Positions 16,553 through 25,099 of a stretch of DNA of 64,000 nt are shown in pieces. Location of the stretch: assembly GCA_041648665.1 (NCBI GenBank), contig JBAZOP010000001.1:1-64000 (forward strand). The letters are read 5' to 3'. This stretch comes from a bacterium. Its GTDB lineage: Bacteria > UBA10199 > 2-02-FULL-44-16 > JAAZCA01. Under the pieces are notes generated by a model. The model saw only the letters and a list, made by a program, of their open reading frames with translations, was not told where the DNA came from and searched no databases. A program made the position numbers and the translations under genes. The first letter of the stretch is position 1. Every line of letters starts with the position of its first letter.

Positions 16553-16959
16553 CCCTTCTTCGCCTTCAGCGGCTTGGGCTCGAACCCGGCCTTGATCGCG
16601 TCCAAAAGCGCGTTTGCGAACTGCCCCGCCCCGCCCCTGTCCGCCTTCGAGACTTCCTTGAGCAGCGCCAAACCCTCGCTCTTCTTGCCCGCGAATATGA
16701 GCGCCTCGCCTAGGTACACCTTCGCGAACACGCTCTTCGGGTCTATCGCGAGGGCGCTCTCGTAGCGCTTCATGGCTTGCGACACGCGGTTCTCGCAGAA
16801 ATCCACATTCCCCAGGGCCACCAGCGGCACGTCGCTGTCAGGCGCAAGCACGCATAAGCCTTCGAAGACCGCCCTGGCCTCCTTGAAGCGGCGCATGCCG
16901 AGGTACACATAGCCCGCCTCCATCATGACCGTGAGGTGTTTTTGATCCATTTCGATCAT
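16549..16959 (-). CDS. Small TPR protein, probable T3SS chaperone
   Basis: This 136-residue protein consists of TPR-like helices (MMEAGYVYLGMRRFKEARAV, then ALGNVDFCENRVSQAMKRYE and AKVYLGEALIFAGKKSEGLA). Compact TPR proteins encoded beside needle and ring genes are often needle-subunit chaperones (SctG/PscG type), and that is my best guess. I use the ATG at 16959 because a GGGGGG ribosome site lies just before it. The frame could open at an upstream TTG (16977). It is translationally coupled to sctJ. Confidence 0.65.
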   Translation of the reverse strand: MIEMDQKHLTVMMEAGYVYLGMRRFKEARAVFEGLCVLAPDSDVPLVALGNVDFCENRVSQAMKRYESALAIDPKSVFAKVYLGEALIFAGKKSEGLALLKEVSKADRGGAGQFANALLDAIKAGFEPKPLKAKKG

Positions 16960-16998
16960 CGCTGCCCCCCGTCTCAACCGACCACCCGCAGCCGATAC

Positions 16999-17031
16999 AA
17001 AACCGCGGACTGCATTTTATGCAATCCGCGG
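16999..17031 (-). terminator. Intrinsic terminator after the candidate needle/filament gene
   Basis: The minus-strand hairpin CCGCGGATTGCA/TGCAGTCCGCGG (one mismatch) is followed by TTTTGT. It lies 30 bp after the stop at 17062, so that gene is probably monocistronic. Confidence 0.78.
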
Positions 17032-17061
17032 CCAGATTTCCATCCCTTATTTGTGGAGGCT

Positions 17062-17589
17062 TTAGCCCCTTGCCGTGAACTTTTCGATCATCGCCATGCG
17101 GGCGCGATGGTCGGCAGAGAGGATGTTCGACTTGGTGTTCCATCCCTGCATGTTGTTCTGCATAGTAGCCTGCAGCTCCAAGAGCTGGAGGTTGTTCTGG
17201 TTCATGGTGTTGATCATGTCCATCTGCGAAAAACCATCCGTGCCGGATATCACGGAGCTGCTGCCGTCGGTCAGGGTGCCGAAGCTGCTGGAGCCGCTGA
17301 TGGTCTGAGCGCCGTAGCCGCCGGAAAATGACGGGGTCCCGGAGGTCATCGCGGCGTCGGCGCCTGAGCCGAAGTTGGCCGCGCCTGCGGATATGCCGGA
17401 GAAGGCCGCAGCAAGGACCGCTGCCGAACTGTTATTGCCGTAGAGCGAACCCGCCGTGGTGGCGACACCGCTCATGGCGCTGGCTGCATCCAGCATGCCG
17501 CTGAAGTCCGTGCCCATTGCCTTGGGGCTGGATACCTTGCCCGCCTTGGCGTTGGTCTTTAACAGCTGGCTAAGATTTTCTACCGTCAT
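17062..17589 (-). CDS. Candidate T3SS needle/filament-like secreted protein
   Basis: This 175-residue protein has a Ser/Gly/Ala/Thr-rich middle (about 40-115) and a polar helical C-terminus (MNQNNLQLLELQATMQNNMQ, then NILSADHRARMAMIEKF). The C-terminal Gln/Asn/Met-rich helix resembles those of self-assembling T3SS extracellular subunits. It has no signal peptide. It is flanked by its own sigma-28-like promoter and an intrinsic terminator, the arrangement used for flagellin. An AGGAGG site lies 7 nt before the ATG. I infer a needle, filament or tip subunit; no family was recognised by sequence. Confidence 0.55.
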   Translation of the reverse strand: MTVENLSQLLKTNAKAGKVSSPKAMGTDFSGMLDAASAMSGVATTAGSLYGNNSSAAVLAAAFSGISAGAANFGSGADAAMTSGTPSFSGGYGAQTISGSSSFGTLTDGSSSVISGTDGFSQMDMINTMNQNNLQLLELQATMQNNMQGWNTKSNILSADHRARMAMIEKFTARG

Positions 17590-17618
17590 AAGATTCCTCC
17601 TGAATTACCTTTCACCCT

Positions 17619-17649
17619 TATTATCGGTATGGGGTTCAGGCAAAGTTGC
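17619..17649 (-). promoter_or_regulatory. Sigma-28-like promoter upstream of the needle-like gene (copy 2)
   Basis: The minus strand reads GCAACTT-N15-CCGATAATA, followed by AGGGTGAAAGG. It shares both boxes, the exact 15-nt spacing and the downstream GGTGA.AGG with the promoter at 15494-15524. The predicted start is about 20 nt before the ATG at 17589. Confidence 0.75.
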
Positions 17650-17731
17650 GTGGCGGGAGAAAAAAATCGAGATTGAAAATTATTCAGTGATTACAAGAGA
17701 TTGGCCGGCTCTCGGCTGATGGTTTATGGCC

Positions 17732-18046
17732 TTACTGTTGTTTTTGTGCCCTCTTCGCCGCCTCCTCCTGGAGCCTGTACTTTATGGCCAGTAGCTCGCG
17801 GAAGAGGTCCAGGGTGAGTTCCAGGGAGCGCATGGCGGTCCTCGCATCCTTCTGGGTCTTGAACCCCTTCTTTTTCTTGGCGATCTGATCCAGCTCGCCG
17901 TAGGCCTTCTCAAAGGCCGAGTTGATCTCGTTGAAATCCTCAGTATCTATTAGACGTTCAACCGCAGGGTACCCTGCCTGCCCATACTTGCTTTCAGCCT
18001 TCTTATGGATAGCCATGAGAGGAAAGTAGCAAAAAGCCTCAAACAT
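17732..18046 (-). CDS. Small coiled-coil hypothetical protein
   Basis: This 104-residue protein is basic and helical, with a C-terminal coiled coil (RSLELTLDLFRELLAIKYRL). No family was recognised. An internal ATG at 18016 (MAIHKK) would remove ten aromatic N-terminal residues. Neither start has a good ribosome site. It lies at the end of the T3SS locus, upstream of the needle-like gene on the same strand, so it may be an accessory T3SS protein. No promoter was recognised in the 100 bp between it and the divergent gene. Confidence 0.55.
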   Translation of the reverse strand: MFEAFCYFPLMAIHKKAESKYGQAGYPAVERLIDTEDFNEINSAFEKAYGELDQIAKKKKGFKTQKDARTAMRSLELTLDLFRELLAIKYRLQEEAAKRAQKQQ

Positions 18047-18146
18047 GGCAAGGCTCGCCCATATCCATGACCATTACGAAGCCGCTTTATTGGCAGTTGC
18101 GATATGAACGATGAACTAATAGTCTTGCCCGGCATAAGGGGGAGAC

Positions 18147-19034
18147 ATGAAGATCCGATCATATCTATTGATAGCCTTCATCGCCTTGATGTCGTTCGTC
18201 GCCTCGTGCGGCTGGGTTAACCGGCAGTTCGGCGGAGATGGCGGCGAAGAGTTCATGGCCATGAGCGACGCAGGGCCGGATGTCATGCGGCCCGGCCTCA
18301 TGCGGGCAGCCGCGCCAGAGATGGCGCCTCCGCCCGCACCCATGCCTTCGGCCCAGAAACTGATGCGCAGCGCCTCCCTCACCGTGGAGGTGAGCGACAT
18401 TGGCGATGCGTCCGACGAAGCAAGAAAACTGGTGGAAGAGATGGGCGGGAACGTGGCCAACTCCTCGGCATATGAGGACAACGCGGGCGTGAAATCGCTG
18501 CATCTCACGCTCAAGGTCCCCTCCGACAAACTCGACGCGGCGATCGCAGCCCTTAAAAAGATGGGTCGCGTCCGCACGGAGGACACCTCGGCAATCGACG
18601 TGACCGAGGAGTACATTGACATGGAGGCCAGGCTCGCCAACTCAATCCTCCTCGAGAAGAGGCTCGTCGAGCTGCTCAGCTTCAAGACCAACAAGCTGAA
18701 GGACGTGCTCGAGACCGAGAAGGAGCTGGGCCGCGTGCGCGCGGAGATAGAGAGCCTGCAGGCGCGGAAGCGTTATATGGACGGCCGCATCGACCTCGCC
18801 ACAATCGAGGCCACGTTCGTGGAACCGCAGGGATTCGGCAGGGGGATATTCCAGCCGCTCTCCGGCGTCCTGCAGAAGGCGCTCGGCGCGTTCACCGCTT
18901 CGTTGGCCGCACTCGTGATCGTGCTCTCGGCGCTCATCCCCTGGATCGCCATCTTGATACTCGCGGGCTGGGTGATGATCAGGCTGCTCAAGATCTACCT
19001 CAAGCACAAGAGGCAGAAGAAACAAAATCAGTGA
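18147..19034 (+). CDS. DUF4349-type lipoprotein
   Basis: This 295-residue protein starts with a lipoprotein signal (YLLIAFIALMSFVASC, Cys about 21). The DUF4349 core follows: LMRSASLTVEVSDIGDASDE, then KLVEEMGGNVANSSAYEDNA and VPSDKLDAAIAALKKMGRV. A coiled coil (about 170-210) and a C-terminal membrane segment (LAALVIVLSALIPWIAILIL) with a basic tail complete it. The function of the family is unknown beyond envelope association. A GGGGGAG ribosome site supports the start. It is one of only two plus-strand genes in the window and is divergent from the T3SS genes. Confidence 0.85.
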   Translation: MKIRSYLLIAFIALMSFVASCGWVNRQFGGDGGEEFMAMSDAGPDVMRPGLMRAAAPEMAPPPAPMPSAQKLMRSASLTVEVSDIGDASDEARKLVEEMGGNVANSSAYEDNAGVKSLHLTLKVPSDKLDAAIAALKKMGRVRTEDTSAIDVTEEYIDMEARLANSILLEKRLVELLSFKTNKLKDVLETEKELGRVRAEIESLQARKRYMDGRIDLATIEATFVEPQGFGRGIFQPLSGVLQKALGAFTASLAALVIVLSALIPWIAILILAGWVMIRLLKIYLKHKRQKKQNQ

Positions 19035-19040
19035 CGGCCT

Positions 19041-19916
19041 TCAGATCGGCATTTGTTTGAACCCTTCGCCGGAGACCTCGTTGACGTCGGCGACGGTGAC
19101 GAACGCCTTCGGGTCCGAAATCCTCACGTAGTGCTTCACGCGCGCCAGCTGCCTCAGCGTCACCACGCAGTAGATCACGCGCTCGCGGCGGCCGGTGTAG
19201 GCCCCCTCGCCGTCGAGCAAGGTGACCCCTCGGCCGAGCTTTTCCATGATCATGTACGCTATCTTCTCCGGCTCGGCGCTGATCACGAACACCCCGCACA
19301 TGGTGTCCAGCCCGCGCATCACGCGGTCGAGAGAGAGCGCGGAGCACAGATACGATATGACCGTGTAGAGCGCGACATGCAGGCCGAACACAAAGCCGAG
19401 CGCAGTCACGACCGCGAGATTGACGATGAACGATACCGTGCCCATGGTGAGCGACCAGCGCTTCTTCACTATCGCGGCCACGATGTCCATGCCGCCGTGC
19501 GAGCTGTTTGCGCGGAGCACGAGCCCAGTGCCGCCGCCCGAGAGCGCGCCGCCTATGATGGCCGAGAGCATCCTCTCCGGCGCCCAGCCCGTGTGCGCCA
19601 TCCACCCGGTGGCGTAGAGCGAAACCGAGAACGTGAGCATGCCGACCGCGCTGCCGACCACGAAGACGCGGCCCAAGGTGAACCAGCCCATGATGAATAT
19701 CGGGATATTGAACAATAGCACGTAGGTCGCGACCGACAGCGGGGTCATATACGAGAAGAGCTGCGATACGCCGGTGACGCCGCCGGAGAGAAACTTGTGC
19801 GGCACCAGGAACGCGTTGATGCCCGCCGCGCTGATCACGGAGCCCAGCACCACGAGAAATAGATTGAGCGCCATCTCCCTGCCGGTTATCTTGTCCAGCC
19901 CGAACAACCTCTTCAC
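19041..19916 (-). CDS. YitT family membrane protein (DUF161/DUF2179)
   Basis: This 291-residue protein has the YitT layout: five or six membrane helices in the first about 210 residues (LNLFLVVLGSVISAAGINAF, with VPHKFLSGGVTGVS typical) and a C-terminal DUF2179 domain (about 225-285: GVTLLDGEGAYTGRRERVIY, then CVVTLRQLARVKHYVRISDP and KAFVTVADVNEVSGEGF). The family is conserved but functionally poorly defined. It converges with the DUF4349 gene with a 6-bp gap. A hairpin terminator lies just upstream of its start. Confidence 0.92.
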   Translation of the reverse strand: MKRLFGLDKITGREMALNLFLVVLGSVISAAGINAFLVPHKFLSGGVTGVSQLFSYMTPLSVATYVLLFNIPIFIMGWFTLGRVFVVGSAVGMLTFSVSLYATGWMAHTGWAPERMLSAIIGGALSGGGTGLVLRANSSHGGMDIVAAIVKKRWSLTMGTVSFIVNLAVVTALGFVFGLHVALYTVISYLCSALSLDRVMRGLDTMCGVFVISAEPEKIAYMIMEKLGRGVTLLDGEGAYTGRRERVIYCVVTLRQLARVKHYVRISDPKAFVTVADVNEVSGEGFKQMPI

Positions 19917-19926
19917 GGTTCACCTC

Positions 19927-19955
19927 AAAAAGAAAGCGCCCCTCTCAGGGCGCCG
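19927..19955 (-). terminator. Intrinsic terminator after the Cys-cluster lipoprotein gene
   Basis: The minus-strand hairpin GGCGCCCTGAGAGGGGCGC is followed by TTTCTTTTTG. The opposite strand also has GTTTTT after the stem, so it could work in both directions. It separates the lipoprotein gene (stop at 19998) from the YitT gene. Confidence 0.75.
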
Positions 19956-19997
19956 TTTTTCTATCTCAACAGCCGACCGATGTAAATACTCAACGCG

Positions 19998-20894
19998 TCA
20001 GCTTCCGTCCCATCCGGCAAGGCGCGCAAGCAGCCACCAGAAGGCCTTCCCTTTCTGGTAACAGTTGAAGCAATGCGAGTGAGCACAGTCGCTGCAGGCC
20101 GGACACGCGTTCGCCCCGCACCAGTCCGTGCACCAATTGCAGCCAGCGTGCGCCGGATCGGCGAGATGATCCGCGCCCGAGGGATCGAAGGTCTCGATAT
20201 CGGCGAAATCGAAGAGCGCCCTGTCGTTGGTCTCGGCATATGCACGGATCTGGTCGTTGCGGACGTTGAGGTTACCGGCTTCGCCCCCGCCGTCCAAGTG
20301 CCCTGTCATGTAGACGAAGGCCACGTCAGGATAGTCGACCTCCAGTGCCGCCATCGTGTCTATGTAATCCTGTATATCCGACGCGGACGCGCTCGAGACC
20401 TGGCCGCACCACGACCAGATCACCAGGTTGCAGTCCGGATGGGCAGTGAGATACGCGCGCGTAGTCGCCCCCCATGCCGAGTCGCCCAGGTCCGTGCCTT
20501 CTTCGTAGTAGTTCGGCGGCGTAGCATACTTCACCGCATCCTCCGCCGCGAGCATATCGAGGCCCGTGCTCAACTGACTCCCGTGCGAGGTGTGTCCGTA
20601 GAATATGTTGAAGTTGGTCCTGACCTGGCCGAAATACTCTTCCGGTATCTGATCGAAATCAAATGCGGAAGCGTGATCCGCAATGAATCCTGAATAATTC
20701 GCCACAGGCGTATCGCCGTCAGCGACATCGTCTCCATCGTCATCGCCGCTTCCGCCGTCGTCACCGGACCCGTCGTCGCCGACTTCACCGCTCTGATCGT
20801 CCGCGTCGCCTGTGCCCGTGGTCTCACACGCGCAATAGAGACCGATGATGAGCGCCAGCGGTACGACAATGATGATGAACCTTTTCCAATTCAT
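19998..20894 (-). CDS. Lipoprotein with Asp/Gly linker and C-terminal Cys cluster
   Basis: This 298-residue protein has a lipoprotein signal (IIVVPLALIIGLYCAC), then an Asp/Gly/Ser linker (about 28-62), then a globular domain starting NYSGFIADHASAFDFDQIPE. Visible motifs are NIFYGHTSHGSQLSTGL, VFVYMTGHLDGGGEAGN and a C-terminal ARLAGWDGS. Near residue 255 there is a dense Cys/His cluster (nine Cys within 26 residues). The fold may be a hydrolase related to SGNH enzymes, but I cannot assign one. It is probably surface- or periplasm-exposed. A terminator follows it, and it appears monocistronic. Confidence 0.7.
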   Translation of the reverse strand: MNWKRFIIIVVPLALIIGLYCACETTGTGDADDQSGEVGDDGSGDDGGSGDDDGDDVADGDTPVANYSGFIADHASAFDFDQIPEEYFGQVRTNFNIFYGHTSHGSQLSTGLDMLAAEDAVKYATPPNYYEEGTDLGDSAWGATTRAYLTAHPDCNLVIWSWCGQVSSASASDIQDYIDTMAALEVDYPDVAFVYMTGHLDGGGEAGNLNVRNDQIRAYAETNDRALFDFADIETFDPSGADHLADPAHAGCNWCTDWCGANACPACSDCAHSHCFNCYQKGKAFWWLLARLAGWDGS

Positions 20895-21031
20895 ATACGA
20901 ATATTATAGCATCTGAACGCCGGATCTATCGGTCAAAATATAGATAATTTTTAAATAACAAGAGACTGGGGACGTTCCACCCTATCCCAAGTCGCCGGAA
21001 TCACGAGAATATAAAGGACAAGTTGAAAAAG

Positions 21032-23707
21032 TTAGTCACCAGTCACGGACTTACTCCGGCCCCAGCCGAGCCACCTGGCCACCGGCGGCGTGGGGATGAT
21101 CGCGGCCAGAAGACAGCAGACGCACCCCAGCGCCAATATCTTTCCCAGGCTCGCCACGCCGCGGTGATGCGCGATCATCATGGCGCCGAAGCCCACGCCG
21201 TTGGCGATCGCGGTCATGATGAGCCCCTTGCCTGTGGAGGTGCCGAGCGCTGCGAACGAACCCTCCTGCCTGAGGCGGTGCACGACCTGCACGCCGAAGT
21301 CCACGCCCGTACCGATGAGTATGGGGATGGCGAAGAAGTTGGCCATGTTGAACCGGATGCCGGCGAGCCCCATGCCGCCGAACAGCCAGACCATGCCGAA
21401 GCAAAGCGGCATGATCGCGAGCGCGGACGCGCGCAGCTGCCGGAAGTCCAGCCACACGAGCAGGCAGATCACAATGAACGCGAGCACGGCGGAGCGCGCG
21501 AAGGTCTCACGCATGAGCCTCCCTGACTCGTGCACCTCGATCGGCGTGCCGATCACGGTCGGGTCCACGCCGCGGATCTCGCCGACAAAACGCTCCAGGG
21601 CTGGCGGGTCCCAGATGTTCTCTTTGGGATAGATCATGAGCGAGTAACGGCCCGTATTCGGGCTCACGAACCTGCTGCGCACATCCTTTGGCAGGTCCTC
21701 GAGCGAAATCGTCGTCGGCTCCATGCCCGTGGCCAGGATCTCGAGGTTCTTCCTCAGGTCGCCGAAGAACGCTCGCTGCATATCGCCCAGGCCCTCCAGC
21801 CTTGCGTCGTCCGCCGCGTCTATCAGGGCGACGAGCTTTCGCATCTTGCCCGCAAAGAGCCCCAGTTCCTCGACCGCATCCACCCTCCCGCTCTTGAACG
21901 CCTGCTCCTCCAATCTCTCGAGGCCGCCGGCCAGCCGCCCAAGCTCGAACATGAGCCTCCCGGCTTCCACGGTCCCGCCCACATCCGCGAACGCGAGCCC
22001 CTGGAAGGCCGGGGCCATCTCGCGCACCGCAGCGATCTTCTTCTCCTGATCCTCCGGCACGATGCGCTCCACGTCGTCCACGCCCCTGACGGTCGAGAGC
22101 TTTCTCAAGTCATCCGCCTTCTTGTGCGATTCCGCGACCGTGTCCGCCGTGGCGCGCGCAAACCACGTGGTCTCCGAAGACTTCTCGATTATGAGGTGCT
22201 CATACTTCACGGACTCCATGCCACGGGCCTGGAGGTTCAAGAGGTTGTTGTCGAATGAGGTGCGGAAGATGAACGGCGCGACCGCGAGCGTAGCGATCGC
22301 CGCAGCGGCGACAAGCACGCCCGGCCTCTTGTACAGCGGAAGCAGCCCGGGCATATCGAACGCGCGCACCTTCTTCAGCGCCTCTTCAGCACGGCCCTGA
22401 TCGCGAAGCATGAGGAGCGCGGGCAAGACTATGAGCATGGCGCCAAGACAGAGGATTATCCCTGCTGCGGAGATGACGCCGAGCTGTGCTATGGCGATGA
22501 AATCGGTCCAGATCAGGGTGAGGAACGCGGCCGCGGTGGTGAGCGCGCTGGTCATGTTCGCCATGCCAGTGGTGGAGAGCATGCGCGCGATCGCCTCGGC
22601 TGGACGACCGGATTTAGCGAGTTCCTCCTCGTAACGCGCGACGATGTATATGGAGTACTCGATCGAGGCGGCGATGAGCAGCAGCGCGAACACGCTGGAG
22701 AGAATGTTGAGCGTGCCGACGGCCAGCGCCACGAAACCGAAGGTCCACGAGATTCCCATCACGAGCGCCGCCACCGCGAGCAGGGGCCTGGCCACGCCCC
22801 TGAAGAACACGATGAAGATGAGGGAGACGAGCGCCAACGCGAGCATCGTCGCGACCGTCATGTCGCGGTTCGAGGTCTCCATCTCGTCCGCGTTGAGCAC
22901 CGGCCTCCCGGTGACGCCTGCGTCGATATCAGGAAACTCCTGCCTGGTCTCAGCCAACGCCGCGCGCAGGTCCGCCAGCGGCTTCTCTATCACGGCCGCG
23001 GTGGCGTAATCCTTGGCAGGCATGACGAGCATGAAGAGGAGCGAGCCGTTCTTCAAAAACCCGTCCGGGTCGAATGTTTCGCCGTCGCCGAAAAAGAGGG
23101 CCTGCAACCTCGACCGATAGGGAGCTCCCTTCTCAATCACGGCGATCATGTCGTCCAAGAGACCGTCTATGAACGTGAATCCGGTGGAGAGCTCGGACTC
23201 GTCCTCAGTCGAGACAGGTCCGGCGATCCGGTCCGCCAGCGCGCCGAACATGGGCGCGAACCCCTCCCACGTGGCGATGTTGCGCACGGAGAACGGACCC
23301 CTGGTCGTCATCGCGGCCAGGACTTTGAGCTGCTCCGGCGTGAGATAGAGCAAAAAGTTGCGCTCCAATGCCGGATTCTCGATCTTCCAGATCACCTGCT
23401 CGAGTCCCGGGTTGCCCTTGAGCCTTGCGCCCAGCGCCTCCAAGAGCTGTTTTGCGCGCGGCAGGTCGTCGCTTGCGTCGACCACGACATAGAGATATTC
23501 CTCGTCGCCGAACTCCTTCAGAAACTCGATGTAGCGGCGGTGATAGTCGAGCTTCATGGAGACCAGCTCATCGAGGTTGGCGTTGAGCTTTATGTGCGTG
23601 GCCGCGTACGCGCCGCATGCGATCGTGAGCAGAATTGCGGCCGCCACGATCCTGCGCGGGTGGTGAGCTGCAAACTTCGCCAATAAAGTAAAAAACCGTT
23701 TACGCAT
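21032..23707 (-). CDS. MMPL/RND family exporter (HpnN-like)
   Basis: This 891-residue protein has two-fold RND symmetry. Each half has one membrane helix, a large periplasmic domain and then a cluster of five helices. The first half has LLIAASIEYSIYIVARYEEE. The second has FAIPILIGTGVDFGVQVVHR, the signature seen in HpnN hopanoid transporters and other MMPL exporters. It probably exports lipids such as hopanoids. No squalene-hopene or other hpn gene is visible nearby, so the substrate is uncertain. It appears monocistronic, with 137 bp and 170 bp of flanking non-coding DNA. Confidence 0.88.
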   Translation of the reverse strand: MRKRFFTLLAKFAAHHPRRIVAAAILLTIACGAYAATHIKLNANLDELVSMKLDYHRRYIEFLKEFGDEEYLYVVVDASDDLPRAKQLLEALGARLKGNPGLEQVIWKIENPALERNFLLYLTPEQLKVLAAMTTRGPFSVRNIATWEGFAPMFGALADRIAGPVSTEDESELSTGFTFIDGLLDDMIAVIEKGAPYRSRLQALFFGDGETFDPDGFLKNGSLLFMLVMPAKDYATAAVIEKPLADLRAALAETRQEFPDIDAGVTGRPVLNADEMETSNRDMTVATMLALALVSLIFIVFFRGVARPLLAVAALVMGISWTFGFVALAVGTLNILSSVFALLLIAASIEYSIYIVARYEEELAKSGRPAEAIARMLSTTGMANMTSALTTAAAFLTLIWTDFIAIAQLGVISAAGIILCLGAMLIVLPALLMLRDQGRAEEALKKVRAFDMPGLLPLYKRPGVLVAAAAIATLAVAPFIFRTSFDNNLLNLQARGMESVKYEHLIIEKSSETTWFARATADTVAESHKKADDLRKLSTVRGVDDVERIVPEDQEKKIAAVREMAPAFQGLAFADVGGTVEAGRLMFELGRLAGGLERLEEQAFKSGRVDAVEELGLFAGKMRKLVALIDAADDARLEGLGDMQRAFFGDLRKNLEILATGMEPTTISLEDLPKDVRSRFVSPNTGRYSLMIYPKENIWDPPALERFVGEIRGVDPTVIGTPIEVHESGRLMRETFARSAVLAFIVICLLVWLDFRQLRASALAIMPLCFGMVWLFGGMGLAGIRFNMANFFAIPILIGTGVDFGVQVVHRLRQEGSFAALGTSTGKGLIMTAIANGVGFGAMMIAHHRGVASLGKILALGCVCCLLAAIIPTPPVARWLGWGRSKSVTGD

Positions 23708-23801
23708 TTATGATCAACCTCCCCGCCATTCCATTGCAGTTTGGACTTTCTAACACCTTCGATCGAGTTAGAAAATACTTTTTAATATACCATTCTCGCA
23801 C

Positions 23802-23831
23802 AAAAACGGTGCGACCGTTGGGCCGCACCGT
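23802..23831 (-). terminator. Intrinsic terminator at the end of the polysaccharide locus
   Basis: The minus-strand hairpin ACGGTGCG/CGCACCGT (9-10 nt loop) is followed by TTTTTGTG. It lies 47 bp after the Wzz-like gene stop and ends the long minus-strand polysaccharide gene block. Confidence 0.78.
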
Positions 23832-23877
23832 CATCACTCTCTCAACCTTTTTCCTTTGACGACCATCAAGCGCTAAT

Positions 23878-25044
23878 TCACGCCTCCGCTCTATTCTGAT
23901 GCAACTTCTTCATGCGCCCCAGGTAATCACGGAAGAATGCGAGGAAGACTGCGCCGAAGAGGGCGGCCATGAAGGACATGATGCAGATCTGGGAGCGTTT
24001 GGGAGAGGCCTTCATGACAGGAGGCACCGCGCGGTCGATGACTTGGAATGAGAGCTCTTCCTTCGACTCTTCGATCTTCGCCATCTCGTACTGACTCGTC
24101 AGCAGCGCATTGACCTTGGCGAGCAACTCACGGCGGAGCATCAGATAGGTGAGATAGACCTGCTGCGGCACGTCCTCGACCACCCGCACCTCTGCGATCT
24201 TCTTCTCTATATCGGCCTTTTGCGAGATGAGAGTATCCAGCTCTGAGCCAGGGACCAAGGACCCGGCACCGGGAGAAGAGACAACCTGTTCCGGATTCCG
24301 GGTTGTTATGGGGACATCCACCTGGGCCTCCGAACTCGACACACGGCCGCCATGGTAAAACGCATTGATCTCCTTGCCGGCCTCCAGCAGATCCGCCTTG
24401 TTCTCCGCGAGCTGGCCCTCTATGAACAGGCGGTTGCGCTTGGCCGTGGTAAGCGCATTGGCGTTGATGAAATTCTGGAGTTCTTCTATGTAATAGTTAA
24501 CAAAACTTGCAGCCAACTCAGGTGTTCTATATGTACCTGTAATGGTAATTGTCTTCTCTTTTTTTTCATAGCTAACCTTAACTGCGCCCTTCATTTTCCT
24601 GACCGCAATCTCCATATTAGGTATTTTTTTCGGGTCATTCGATTTCCACTTGCCGGCAGCCGCATCCCACGATTTTTCAAAAAGGATCGGCATAAGGTTC
24701 TTGCGATTTATGACGTTTTCGACAATGGATCTGCTCTTTAGAATCGCCATCAACTTATCGGCATCTCCCACAGCTCCACTTGGCATTTTAACACCCGCCA
24801 GCTTAGCAAATCCACCAAGATCTCCCGCCAATGCTGATATGGCACCACCGCCTCCACTGGATGATACTGGTATAATTACCGCTTCTGCTTTATACGATTT
24901 TGTCATCAGAAGGCTCACCACCACCGCCACCACCGACGCCGCCATCACGATCCCGGCGATCATCTTCTTGTGATGATTGATGACTTTGTAATAGTCGAGG
25001 AGGTTGATCTCGTCTCTGTGGCCGGCGTTATCGTCATGATGCAT
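23878..25044 (-). CDS. wzz: Wzz-type polysaccharide chain-length determinant
   Basis: This 388-residue protein has the polysaccharide co-polymerase layout: a short cytoplasmic N-terminus (EINLLDYYKVINHHKK), a first membrane helix (MIAGIVMAASVVAVVVSLLM), a long periplasmic helical domain with coiled coil, and a C-terminal Pro-rich membrane helix (RAVPPVMKASPKRSQICIMS, then FMAALFGAVFLAFF). No Tyr-kinase domain is attached. It sets the chain length of Wzy-dependent glycans in the inner membrane. It is the last gene of the locus, 210 bp after the Wza homologue, with a MITE-like element in between. Confidence 0.92.
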   Translation of the reverse strand: MHHDDNAGHRDEINLLDYYKVINHHKKMIAGIVMAASVVAVVVSLLMTKSYKAEAVIIPVSSSGGGGAISALAGDLGGFAKLAGVKMPSGAVGDADKLMAILKSRSIVENVINRKNLMPILFEKSWDAAAGKWKSNDPKKIPNMEIAVRKMKGAVKVSYEKKEKTITITGTYRTPELAASFVNYYIEELQNFINANALTTAKRNRLFIEGQLAENKADLLEAGKEINAFYHGGRVSSSEAQVDVPITTRNPEQVVSSPGAGSLVPGSELDTLISQKADIEKKIAEVRVVEDVPQQVYLTYLMLRRELLAKVNALLTSQYEMAKIEESKEELSFQVIDRAVPPVMKASPKRSQICIMSFMAALFGAVFLAFFRDYLGRMKKLHQNRAEA

Positions 25045-25099
25045 AGAAGACCTCCGTCTTATCGTTTGACACTTCTGATCGCCTGTTGCTCATTCCAAA

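Noticed and set aside
17020..17034. Possible third sigma-54 promoter (TGGCCGCGGATTGCA on the minus strand) before the small TPR and sctJ genes
   Set aside because: GG and GC are 9 nt apart instead of the required 10, and the site coincides with the stem of the terminator at 16999-17031.
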